Assembly (NCBI GenBank): GCA_038087015.1
Contig: JASBNA010000002.1
Span: 2,046,001-2,110,000, forward strand
Origin: Cerrena zonata
Taxonomy: Eukaryota; Basidiomycota; Agaricomycetes; Polyporales; Cerrenaceae
Length of the DNA stretch: 64,000 nt
Direction: 5' to 3'
Shown: positions 11,777 through 21,456 of the stretch, piece after piece
How the letters are laid out: every line of letters begins with the position of its first letter
How positions within the stretch are numbered: the first letter of the stretch is position 1
Notes under the pieces: model-generated
Databases searched by the model: none
Told to the model about the DNA's origin: nothing
The model's input: the letters and a program-made list of their open reading frames with translations, nothing else
Translations under genes and position numbers: made by a program

Positions 11777-11936
11777 TCTATGTTATATACCCACCATCTC
11801 TCTTTGTCGTCTTTCATCCCCCTACGACCATCATTACGACTCCTATGATATTGTGACGTTGTGTTTCTCTTTACGCACGAAATATAAACTATACTATCAC
11901 TCTATATCTGTGCCGAAAACTCTATATCTTGATCCA

Positions 11937-12020
11937 ACGCTCTAGTTGGTCTCCACCCTCTCTAGTTGGTTTCCACACTCTCCAGTCGATCAGTACCACT
12001 CTCTAGTTGATCGCACTCTA
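11937..12020 (+). repeat. degenerate tandem repeat, CTCTAGTTGRTC unit
   Basis: Three to four imperfect copies of a ~20-bp unit beginning CTCTAGTTG or CTCCAGTCG and followed by a CCAC-rich half. A single related element (CTCTAGTCGATC) occurs at about 13906 at the matching place in copy B. Confidence 0.5.
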
Positions 12021-12201
12021 CCTACTCTATCACAGGTGCGCACTTCCATTTGGATTATTGAAAATACATCTAAAGGCTTCGCTTTCAGATCATACTCCAA
12101 TACTACATCCCCCTTTGTCGTTACCAACATCTATATCCAGATCGACGATCTGCAACCCCTCCATCCCACCTCATCCCACTATCCTAAGCAACCGCGAGAA
12201 C

Positions 12202-12968
12202 ATGTGTCTCATAATGCCTTCCCATGGCCGTTAGTACCCCTCTCCTATGCGTTTTACCTTATAAGTTGCTAAAGTATCATCGCTCTAACAGGCGGGTTTC
12301 ATCTAACCGAGGCAAAGGAGAACGATCCCAAATATAAACCTACTGTCGTCGATCCTAACGGGCATAAAAATTCCACAAAAACCTGGATTGCGGAATCCAT
12401 CGCCGGGCAAAGTCCCAAGCCTGTCAATAGAACCGCACCGATTCCGAGTCGCAACCAAAGACCTAAGAGCCCCCTGTCCCGTCCACGCGCTCTCTTGTGT
12501 CCGTCCGCTGCCAGAAAGTCGACCCGTTCCGTTAAGGGTCGACGCACTAAGTCAATTGCACGACCCCCCGTTGGTAACGCTCAGGACATAATTGGTGGCA
12601 CCACCCCAACCACCATCACTCCCCCATCCACCATCACTCCCCCATCCACCACCACTTCTCCAACCACCACCCCCGTTCTCAGCTCCCTCGATAATGTTCC
12701 TGCCGACGATAGCCCGATTAAGCAAACCAATCGGCGCATTGATCGAGAGGGACAGATGGATCGCAATTGTAGTTCAGGCAATAAGCGAAAACGCGTCGAG
12801 AACGATGAGAATACACCTCCTGCTCAAGTTAGCCAGCTTGCTCCAGGTTTCGACGACCCAGATAATCCTTTTTCGGTGTCGCAGCCTTCTACCTCTCGTT
12901 TGTTTTCCGGAGACGACGGGGGCAAACCGGCCAAGATGCCCAAGTTGACTCCTGCTGATGCAGCATAA
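12202..12968 (+). CDS. orphan basic Pro/Thr-rich protein with VENDEN motif
   Basis: Two exons, 12202-12229 and 12292-12968; 705 nt, 234 aa. The splice joins MCLIMPSHG to a long open frame (GFHLTEAKENDPKYK). The first half is basic, with Arg/Ser/Lys clusters such as KSTRSVKGRRTK. The middle is a Thr/Pro repeat encoded by a tandem DNA repeat at about 12600-12660 (TITPPST units). The C-terminal third has KRKRVENDENTPP followed by an acidic FDDPDNPF stretch. The family is unknown. The C-terminal part resembles the protein at 14108-15325, and both sit right of the duplicated segments, so they are probably diverged paralogues. Likely nuclear from the KRKR patch. Confidence 0.6.
12600..12660 (+). 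repeat. short in-frame tandem repeat
   Basis: Two near-exact 18-bp units (ACCATCACTCCCCCATCC) plus a partial third unit, coding Thr-Ile-Thr-Pro-Pro-Ser repeats in the orphan protein. Confidence 0.8.
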
Positions 12969-14107
12969 CTGCTATCATACTCAACGTTCGCCAGGATTGC
13001 TGTATTTTTGATTTTTTCTTCTTCTAATTCTGCATCTTGTTTCCACCAACTTGTCTTCACATCCCTCATTTGTCCCTGTGTCTCTAGCGATTGTAGATTA
13101 CTACCTTTTCCTGTAACGCGAGCTCCATCCGTAGTTCGTACTTGGCTCTCATTCATGTAGTAGTAATGTACCAAACAATAAATGAATTTTGTCCGTGCCT
13201 TAGGCATTAAATCATTCTCCGTAAAATCATGCCACGGGATACTCCAAGAAAAAGAACCTCACCTGTACTCTGTAGCGAGTTCGAAAACACAACCTGAACC
13301 TTACTCAAGAAGCGGTAGTTTCGTTTCAAGCTCCGCTTCTGCTTTGGTTAGCGCTTTGAGCATTCGTCGGTCGGTTGTCTACAGACCACTACACTGCTCC
13401 GCACCTCAAGCTTGCCTCAAGTTGAATATTCAGCTTTGGCTTCTTCACAATATTTACTAACATCGATGGAATCTCACCTTTCTGTCCAGCAGGTCTCTTA
13501 CTAGGTCCTTTCGGTAGCATCGTGCCCGAGGTTCCTTCACATTGAAATAGATCCACTTCTTTGCGATAACATGCGGCAATCCCGATTGTGCTGCTTCACA
13601 GGCACTCTTTGTGTCTTTGATCATCCTAGGTAAGCCAGTCAGACACACGATGTAAACATGTAAACTGTGAACTCCGACCTATCTCTCAATCATGAGGCCT
13701 TGGTCTTTGGGTACCTGACCTGTGGGTTCGCCTTTCCACTTCAGTTAGGACGCAAGCCAGTCAGTCCGAACATGAGGCATTGAGTTATTTAATCGACATC
13801 TCTTCAGACTTGAGTCCCCCATATCTTGACGATTCAACGACACTACCTACGATACAGCTAGACTATATCCTTCAACGTCCACCTTACTGTCCCTTTACTA
13901 CACTGCTCTAGTCGATCTATAGCACATCCACCCCTTGATTCCAAATAAACGCACTTTGTGCCGTCGATCCTCCCTTATCTTCTTTGAGCCAGAGAGCTGG
14001 ATATATTCTCTGAGCTCTTACAATGGCTATAGACCAGTGTGGGTGCATTTGTGGTGCATAGGAAGAACGAGAACTTTGATCATTTTATTTCAGATGGTAA
14101 CTACACA
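12969..14107. other. gene-poor stretch containing copy B
   Basis: No confident gene in 1.1 kb. It contains copy B of the duplication (13373-13779) and the CTCTAGTCGATC element near 13906. A first exon of the next orphan gene could lie at 14020-14090, where an intron-like end (TTTATTTCAG) is present, but I could not fix it. Confidence 0.4.
13373..13779 (+). repeat. copy B of degenerate segmental duplication
   Basis: Partner of the segment at 11324-11776; four collinear blocks are conserved as listed there. It precedes the second VENDEN protein gene just as copy A precedes the first. Confidence 0.65.
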
Positions 14108-15325
14108 ATGGCGACTGACGAACAGGAGCCTGGTTTTGGCCCTCTCGACCCTGGCGGAAGCAGAAATTGGACACGAGTAATGCTCACACGTAGGATAGAA
14201 TACGAACGGCAATACCCTAACTATCCCGCCCCTCCCCCTCCCCCTCCTCTAGCTCCTCCTGCGGTTGCTCCTCCTCCCCCTCCTCCCCTTCCTCCAGCTC
14301 CTCCAGCTCCTCCAGCTCCTCCAGCTCTTGCTCCTCCTCCCCCTCCACCTACCCCCCCTCCTGTTGGTTACGATTATCATACACATGATGATCTTGTTCC
14401 AGAGCCTCCTACTCCAGAGCCGCACACTCCTACATGTACTCCTGCGCCTCTTCTGCCTAGCTCTACACCTTTGAGCGATGCGACTAACTCTCCTGACCGA
14501 GGCAGGGTCAGCACTTCTCGCTCATCAAAGGGTAAACAGCCGGCTACCTTCGATGTTTCCCCAACACCCTCTCCCAAAGCTACCCCTACCGTTTTGCCAA
14601 ATAATCTCCACGAACAGAGAAGTTTAGGCAGCTCAAGTAAACGGAATAGGAAAAGTGACCAAGGGGTGACCAATCGTAGTAGTCCCAGAAAAGCAAAGAA
14701 CGTGGAAAATGACGAGAATATTCCGCAGGCGGATACTTCTCGTTTTATTGACTTCGCTGGTTTCTTTGATCCTACTCGAGATGATGAGGGCGATGAGGAG
14801 AGATCTTACATGCAGGAACCAAGTCCTCCTCCCAAGAAGAAGATAGTTCGTCATCCAATTGCCCCAGACGTCGCTGAAAGTAGCTCAGACGGCACACCCG
14901 TCTCTGGTAGCAATCGTCGTCCTCACAGTCACTCTCATCGTATCATCCTGTCACCGTCTCCGAGTCACAGTGATCATGAAGAAGCTCGTGGCAATACGGA
15001 TGAGGATGAAGAAAACGTCGCTGATGGTATCCGTCGAGGTCCTTTCACGGCTGAAGATACGCGGGAGTGGATCAGAGCGTTGCTCAAGTTGGGGTCATAC
15101 GCTAAGGGTGCACTCCGCCTCAAAAGCAACAAACGGAAGTCTTATCAAGGTATCGTCGATAGGATGCATCCGTCTGCCAGTGATATTCTCGGATCAGTAG
15201 AGCAATTGTACCAAGAACATACCTCGAGTGCCGCAAGGAGGAGTTCTACTCTAGGTAAACGGAGGGAGAGCGGAGGGAGAGATGACGGTTTCGCAAAGAG
15301 GGCGAGGTTTGCTGATCCTGAATAA
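14108..15325 (+). CDS. orphan polyproline protein with VENDEN motif
   Basis: Open frame of 405 aa from ATG 14108 (MATDEQEPGFG); the frame is open further 5' to 14039. Residues ~40-105 are almost pure Pro/Ala, coded by CCT-rich DNA with a 9-bp CTCCAGCTC repeat near 14293-14330. A Ser/Thr/Pro linker follows, then basic patches (KRNRK), the motif KNVENDENIPQ and an acidic FFDPTRDDEGDEE run. The C-terminus has a compact, more conserved-looking part from RGPFTAEDTREWIRALLKLG to the end, with a possible nuclear signal KKKIVRH before it. The function is unknown. Polyproline could bind SH3, WW or profilin domains; that is inference only. Confidence 0.65.
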   Translation: MATDEQEPGFGPLDPGGSRNWTRVMLTRRIEYERQYPNYPAPPPPPPLAPPAVAPPPPPPLPPAPPAPPAPPALAPPPPPPTPPPVGYDYHTHDDLVPEPPTPEPHTPTCTPAPLLPSSTPLSDATNSPDRGRVSTSRSSKGKQPATFDVSPTPSPKATPTVLPNNLHEQRSLGSSSKRNRKSDQGVTNRSSPRKAKNVENDENIPQADTSRFIDFAGFFDPTRDDEGDEERSYMQEPSPPPKKKIVRHPIAPDVAESSSDGTPVSGSNRRPHSHSHRIILSPSPSHSDHEEARGNTDEDEENVADGIRRGPFTAEDTREWIRALLKLGSYAKGALRLKSNKRKSYQGIVDRMHPSASDILGSVEQLYQEHTSSAARRSSTLGKRRESGGRDDGFAKRARFADPE

Positions 15326-15854
15326 CGAACGCGATGACATTTATTTTCTCATGACATAATGATTTCTATGGTTTTTTTTTCAGGTTGTACGTTTTGGGTA
15401 TGTTGTAAACCATATAAAATAGTGTATTTAATAGCTTGTAGCTTCTAGGACGTTGCATTGATGCTTCACGTCGAATCAGATTATGGGTTATTTTGTATGT
15501 AGATGCACGCAGCGGTCTCAATACGATCAGTGTTGTCTCAAATTTCACCAAGTTCACGGAAGAGCCTTCTCAGGAAAGTCATGGTTTTATTATGCAACGG
15601 TGATATATGGTGTCAATAAAAGGTAGCAATATTATGCAGAATTAAACAAGACGAGGGGTAATCAGGGGAAGGGGTAAAGTGTAGAACAGTCAGTAATCCA
15701 CAGGAAACGATCTATACATGTATCAAACCAAACGAAAAAGGGGTAACAAGTGTAACTAAACCTAAGTCTATGGACCTAGTACAATCTAACTAAATATACG
15801 AAACACAAAGGGGGAGTGAAAGAAAAGAAAGTAAGTACCTATCCAACTAGGCAG

Positions 15855-17158
15855 CTGTTGCAAAATACACCATTAGCAATAGTCAAGATTAGAACAGATA
15901 ATACACATACCTTGGAAACATGTATTGCAAGCGATGCCAGTGGCACCGAAAGGATCGTCCTGAGATTTTGTAGGCTGGGATCGTAGCTCGTGTGGGGGAT
16001 AGCTCGTTATGTGTAGTAAATAGCTCATTATGTGGAGTCGTACTTGGTAAAGTGTGACGATAGAGATGTCCATGATGTTCCCTCGACCAGCGATGGAGGT
16101 GTAGACATGGAACAGTGCGAAACACTGATAGAGACAGTGAGAGAGTCTGGGCCCGTAAAGACAGTGTGGTGACAAAGAAGTATGTCGGAAGACGCGTTGT
16201 AGGCATAAACGAGTGTGGTGACAAAGGAGTGTCGTGTCAAGTGAGTGTGTGGTAGCAATATGCCAGGGATTGCGGTGAGCAGGGTGTGAAGCAGAGATGC
16301 CTCGGAAAATGAGCGTGAGATAGGTGTATGTCTCAATCAACAAACGAGCGTAGGTAGATGTGTCTTCAGTAATGAGCGTGGAGGTACGTGCGCTAGTGAA
16401 CGAGCGTGAGGTAGAGTTGGTCGGGTCTGCGAACAGAAGACTCGATGCACAAGGTCGATGCACGGAAATGCTCAGTGGCCATCTGAACATATCCGTACAC
16501 CGGTTAGTGATCATCGTCGACTGACGAGACGGGGAAGTGGATGACTCGAGTGAGGAGTCCGATACGTTGGGACGATGACAGTCCTGAGTGTCTAGAACGC
16601 AAAATGAGAAAAGGGTATATAGGTAAGTGAAAACAAACTTACCTGAGCTAAGACACGTCTGGAGAAGTCAATGAGCGTGAGGTACTGATTCTGACAAGAT
16701 GTCAGAATAGATCGCCGAGGGCGATGTCAGAGGTCACGAAGGTGCCTCGTATATACGGTATCTGTGATGGGTCATAAATATGCAAGTCAGGCAGAGAAGC
16801 CAAAGCACTTACCAAATACCGATTTCTGCGAACAGGTTTAATGAACGAATGTAAGGTAGTTTGTGGTCGGTGATCATCTCTTCGGAAGATGGAGTTCCCG
16901 GGTTCCATCAAGTTCGAGAGGGTGATACTCTTGTTGCTGCGAGGGTAGTGATGTGGAAGTCCTGTTGACTTGATGCGACAAAAAATTGTTGTAAGGCATA
17001 TCGAGAATCTTGAGGGGTATCGGAGAGAGAAATAGAAATACAAGTTGAGCAGAGATACAGGACCAGAAGTTGTGGAATGAGAGTGAGAAATATCCAAGTA
17101 TGATCCGTAAAGTAAACTGAGACCCAAGAGAAAGAGAGACGTTATTCAAGATTTCCAT
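15855..17158 (-). other. possible spliced orphan transcript
   Basis: A weak case. The minus strand has a 213-codon open frame (16514-15873) that ends GATGIACNTCFQ exactly at a good donor (GTATGT at 15911), with an acceptor TTTGCAACAG downstream. Other donor-like sites lie at about 16640, 16815 and 17258. Near 17010 a short frame, MPYNNFLSHQVNR onward, looks protein-like. I could not join these into one product, so this may be a noncoding transcript or chance. Confidence 0.2.
16311..16408. repeat. periodic GAGCGTG motif cluster
   Basis: GAGCGTG or a close variant begins at 16311, 16346, 16374 and 16402, with spacings of 35, 28 and 28 bp; a further copy is at about 16673. The surrounding consensus is AAYGAGCGTGAGGTA. 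Confidence 0.5.
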
Positions 17159-17331
17159 TATTGAGATTCTAGATGCAAGTTATTTGAGATTCGTTCCATG
17201 AGATTCTGAGTAAAATTTGAAGTTAGCAAGCACAGATAGGTCACGAAATGAAAGACGTACGTTATGCTGCAATTTAAATTCACCTTCGTTTGAGTTCCTT
17301 GTGAACTCGCTTAGCTGACCGCTTGATCCAG

Positions 17332-18492
17332 CTAGTTCCTTTCGTCACCAGAATGCGGATCTTTGATTTCTTTTTCTTCTCGCAGTCGGCATCGGGGGCA
17401 AGGGCACTGTTCAACCTCGTGTTGCTTGATATCTCGGATTGCTTCGAGGACTGCTTCCAGACTAGGCTCGTACACTTCGGAGTCCTGTGAGCAGCTGAAT
17501 GCATCTTGTTGCCTGTAAGACCTCCTGGGCGTTCTAATAGCTCCTGCCTGAGACTCGAGCATTGGACTAGAACGAGGGCAAAGACGTGGGCGAGGACGAG
17601 TGAGGAGCTCCTTGGCGGTGGTACGAGGAACTCCTAAGAGTGTGGAGATGAACTTAGCTGGCGAAAATGCTCGAGTAGGTTCCTTAAGCTCGGTGTGATG
17701 CCTGTTCTCAGAAGGAGCGTGAGAAGCAAGTGCTCGTTGCTTGGTGGAAGACTTTGAGATATCGTATGGCGCCGCAGTAGAGCGAGAGGTGCGCGAGTAA
17801 AGCTTAGTTGACCTTACGCAGCCTTGAGGAGATGAAATACTCGTTTGGTGTGTTAGTGAAGGCAGCGGGATGACGGGCGTCGCTGGGTCAACTTCGATCT
17901 CATCCTCAACCTCGATCTCAAGTTCAACATCGATTTCGATTTCGACCGCTGTTGGTTCCACGGTGAGTTTCTCTTCGAGTTCGACAGCGAGGGTGTTCAT
18001 TGTGATGTCTTCATCGGGCGTAGGGAAGTGGTCGAATACGGTTGTCTTCCCGCTAAGCATTGAAACGATTTGATACTCGAGTAGAGACATACAAGACTGC
18101 AAGAGAAGTAGCGGCGAGTGGACCATTGGCGGCGTGTTGAACACAAAGTCTTTGTCGGGGACTGGGAGGTCGTCCTCATGTGGTGATCCATAGAAAGGAT
18201 CTCTGAAGCTGGTGTAGTCGTGTAGAGTCTCGCGGTCCCAGTCCATCGGAGCTGGAGAGGAGTTGGTGACTAGAGTTTCTGTAGACGAGCTTGCTAGAGA
18301 TGAGACGTCATTGTAGTACAGCTCTGAGAAAGATGTGTAGAGAGGTTTCGAAGGCGGTGAGAACGGCGGCGGGTCTATGTCCATGTACTCAACTTGCTGC
18401 ACAGCAGCGAGGGGAAGTGCGGGTGCCTGCACCCTATCGTTTACAGCCTTACGCTGAAGCTTTGCTTGTTTGACAGTTTGTGTTTTACCCAT
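17332..18492 (-). CDS. orphan acidic protein with Cys-rich C-terminus
   Basis: Intronless frame of 386 aa from ATG 18492 (MGKTQTVKQAKLQRK); an in-frame leader continues upstream but lacks a better start. No known domain is recognised. Features in order: a basic Lys/Gln N-terminus; a Ser/Asp/Pro region with EYMDIDPPP; an alternating acidic/aliphatic stretch around residue 190-215 where Glu/Asp alternate with Ile/Val/Leu; a basic Ser/Arg region; and a C-terminal CPCPRC motif close to SLEAVLEAIRDIKQHE, which could be a small helix followed by a metal site. Alone in its orphan neighbourhood; no function can be assigned. Confidence 0.6.
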   Translation of the reverse strand: MGKTQTVKQAKLQRKAVNDRVQAPALPLAAVQQVEYMDIDPPPFSPPSKPLYTSFSELYYNDVSSLASSSTETLVTNSSPAPMDWDRETLHDYTSFRDPFYGSPHEDDLPVPDKDFVFNTPPMVHSPLLLLQSCMSLLEYQIVSMLSGKTTVFDHFPTPDEDITMNTLAVELEEKLTVEPTAVEIEIDVELEIEVEDEIEVDPATPVIPLPSLTHQTSISSPQGCVRSTKLYSRTSRSTAAPYDISKSSTKQRALASHAPSENRHHTELKEPTRAFSPAKFISTLLGVPRTTAKELLTRPRPRLCPRSSPMLESQAGAIRTPRRSYRQQDAFSCSQDSEVYEPSLEAVLEAIRDIKQHEVEQCPCPRCRLREEKEIKDPHSGDERN

Positions 18493-18962
18493 TATTGTAC
18501 GTATGGTATAAGAGTAGTGTAGAGGTATATAGAGGGTATCGAGGGTATAAGCGAGGAGCGGTAAAGTCGTAAAGGCTGAGATGGTGAAGGTTAAAGTTGA
18601 ACGTAGACGAGTGCCAAATGTGGATGCACGCCCGCTTAAGTACACCCTCCCGCGGCGGCATTCAACAACGTTTGTTTGGCTCTATGTACGCGTCGCAACA
18701 CGTCACATGCACGTGTTCAGAATAGCTCAGGTGAAAGTCGTTCAACACCCTGGCTTGCAATCATAGAACAGACTAGCCTATAGCAGTGATTTGATCATAC
18801 AGCAACAAAAAAAATACACAAACCAATACAAATCTCGAAGGCAAAGCTGTCCCTCCACTTCTATTCCGACATACGTCATACCTAGCCTAATGAACCATTG
18901 CGTTATTTCGCATATGCTTAATATTCATAAGTACATTGGTATCCTAAGAGTACAATGAAACA
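18493..18962. other. intergenic between orphan gene and IPK1
   Basis: Upstream of the minus-strand orphan gene and downstream of IPK1. TATA-like ATATAGAGG is near 18530 in the orphan promoter. Nothing else is seen. Confidence 0.4.
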
Positions 18963-20363
18963 TTATGGCGACTTTGCCCACTTGTCAGTACATATCACAG
19001 GGTTTGGAACTCCACTATACGTCTTGACGATCTTCCGATCCAACCTCTCCCATTTACTCAGCCTGTCGATGTTCTTTATATCCAAGTCGATTACAGTGAT
19101 AGTATGCTTCTCGGGCCTGCCATTCTCAGCTCGATGGATACCTATAATAATCGAACAATCTTTGAACGAAGCCGAGAGGAGGTATGCGATACAGTAGTAA
19201 CGTAAGTTGGCAGGATCAGGGGTGGTCGTGGTCCATGTCCGCGTGTCCCTCGAGGTAGGAAGTTATGAAGTCGTCGAGCTCGTCGATAGTTGGTTGTTGA
19301 TATCTTCTCCGAGAGGTGGGACAATACCGTCTGAACGTTTCACCTGCTGCCATAGAGAAGCAAGTCCTTCCACATCGAGAATGTCGAGGTCGCGTTGATG
19401 TTTAGCTAGAGTCCTGAGAACGAGAGTGTCCATGAGTAGAGGGAGGATAACACTGATCACTTGGTCTCGGAGAGTATCAAGTGAAGGCTCTGCAGCATTT
19501 CGCATGAAACACTTGTTGCGCCAGGGGCGTCAGGGAAGAAGGCTAGAGATTATCGGAGATTAGCTATATGCTTCTTGAGGGACGAACAGATATGCAAACA
19601 TACAAATGTTGATGGATGAAGCATATGCCCCTCGACGAAGATCCTGAAATTGTTTACAGATCCGGAGCTCCCGATCCAGACATCCCATAATGAATTCAGG
19701 GCCTTCCGAACGCGTTCTTCTTCTCCCGAGTATAGATCGAGGGGGACAATATCCCAAGGATACTTCTTCACCTTCGGTAGACTTGAGGTGAGAATGCATA
19801 CAGAAACGACATGTTCGAGTCTTCAAAGCTTTGGACTCCGGGAAGAGGTGTGTTGGGTTAGGAAGGAACCCCCATTTCGGCTACAATAGCAGATGTGATA
19901 AGGTCTCGGAGGCGCATACAGCCAAGTTGTATTGGCATACCTTGATTTCAACAGCCCATCCATGTCCACCAACAAGATCAGTAGCGAGAACAGCCTTGTG
20001 TTTCCTCGTATCGATCTTGTCTCTTTCCCTTCTCTCTTCTGGACGATGTTCCTCGACTAAATGTGAAAGTTTCTCTAACCAAGGACCATCCACCTTTACA
20101 GCATCGAGATGAGGAAGAAACGTAGAAGGGAAAAGTCTCTCGATGATCCGGTGTTGAAAGATGATCGAAGGGTCATCTGGCTCGACTTCCTCGAAAGATG
20201 GAGTATCTGTGAGTGAAGAGTCATGATCCACCTTTCGGAGTCTCAGAGCGGTTTCGTCAAAGTCCGGGTTAGGTGGTCCTGTATACGAAAAGACGATGGA
20301 CGATCCACCCTCGGAGATGTATTTCCAATCTGTGGGGGCAGTTTCGGTAATATGAGGGTCCAT
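18963..20363 (-). CDS. IPK1: inositol-pentakisphosphate 2-kinase (frame interrupted by indels)
   Basis: Phosphorylates InsP5 to InsP6, which supports mRNA export. Exons: 20363-19941, 19880-19604, 19511-18963. Family marks are clear: WKYISEGGSSIVFSY near residue 15, LRLRKV, EIKPKWGF, CRFCMHSHLK, NNFRIFVEGHMLHPS, the late FKDCSIII and TVIDLD with KWERLD. The frame breaks three times. At 19741-19745 (CCCCC on the minus strand) one C too many separates GYCP from LDLYSGEE. Near 19290 one C seems missing before TIDELDDF. Near 19230 one C too many lies between HDHP and DPANL. Corrected, the length is about 415 aa, normal for the family. All three sites are short C-runs, so sequencing error is as likely as decay. 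Exon 2 is 277 nt and exon 3 549 nt, consistent with +1, then -1 and +1. Confidence 0.85.
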
Positions 20364-21456
20364 TGTGGTGGACAAGGATATACTCGATTGTTTTAGTCGG
20401 GTTCCATGATAGAGTTGTATCATCGACTGGCGCCTAGTACACCGCCTCAACGCCAATTGGAACCCACTCGTGAACAATGACGAAACATTTATAGGTATGG
20501 ACAAGACTTTGGTTCAGGAATTGCGGGTCCAAGATAGTTCAAGGTTATGAAAGCGAGAGTTGTAGGCGTTTATATGAGAGTCTGACATGTTCGTTCTTGG
20601 TGATACTTCGGCTTGGCTTAAAACCTTCTCGACCTTGGCTTGGCATATACCAAGGCAGTAATAGGATAGCATAGGTCCATATACGATGACCTCCAACTCC
20701 AGTGCTTTGAGAGCATTGGTGCGCAGTATGCTATATGTTTACCCAATCATACATATGTCTATAAATAGACCACGCATCTCTGAATTGTGTCACATTGTGG
20801 TCAAGGCTGGGTCGCAACACTGACATATTGGGTTGTTTCAACTGTACATCTGTCGCCTGTTGCGAGGATGATCCTCTCACTATCTTCGAATTCTTACCAC
20901 GCTGAATGTGGGGTGAGTAGCGTCATGTTATCACCATTTGCATTGAGCTTTTTGAAACTGGACGCCATTAGACCATACTTGAGCAGAACGCCCAAGGTGT
21001 GCATATAGTCTTCGGGTTCCTAGGCCCCATACGTCTGATTGGTGTACCATACACTGTAAATACTTATCGCAAACGTTGCCTGATGTTGATGCGTTTCTGT
21101 GATGACCTTGCTGGCAAATATTTCGCTTCCAACTCCGACTGATGTCCAAGCCCGCGGTGTGGTGGAGAAATAAGAGACTTGAAATAGGTCATGTTTTGAG
21201 ATTCATATGAGAGAAGATGATGTTATGGAATGAATGGTGGACAAATAGAAGGCTAAGCGACTGCGTAAAGCGTTGGTCGGGAGAAGGTCGCGAAAGCAAG
21301 CAAAGGGTACTGTGGCTGAAGCGCCTCATGGTGGCAGAACCTGTGACTTATCCCACTCCTTCACAGTCTCTTCCTCGTCAGGTCCTCCCACTCTTTTTCC
21401 TTCTTATTTAACCAAGACGTTCATTGTTTTGCCTCGTCATCTCTCCATCATCCTCT
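20364..21456. other. divergent intergenic region IPK1/TBC
   Basis: About 1.1 kb with only short, unconvincing ORFs on both strands. Should contain both promoters. No TATA box stands out; a CT-rich tract at about 21350-21450 precedes the TBC start. Confidence 0.45.

Larger units (their letters stand above)
10887..12201. other. gene-poor stretch in the orphan island
   Basis: No confident gene. It holds a TATA-like element at 11200-11206, copy A of the duplicated segment (11324-11776) and a degenerate tandem repeat (11937-12020). Small ORFs at 11461-11945 do not form a convincing spliced product. Confidence 0.45.
15326..17331. other. gene-poor 2-kb region
   Basis: Between two orphan genes. No recognised protein. 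It includes a cluster of GAGCGTG motifs (16311-16408) and a possible spliced minus-strand transcript (15855-17158). The rest is A-rich 3'-flank sequence. Confidence 0.45.

Noticed and set aside
19142..19324. 60-codon minus-strand frame inside IPK1
   Set aside because: Shadow frame; the conserved IPK1 sequence is in the other frames.
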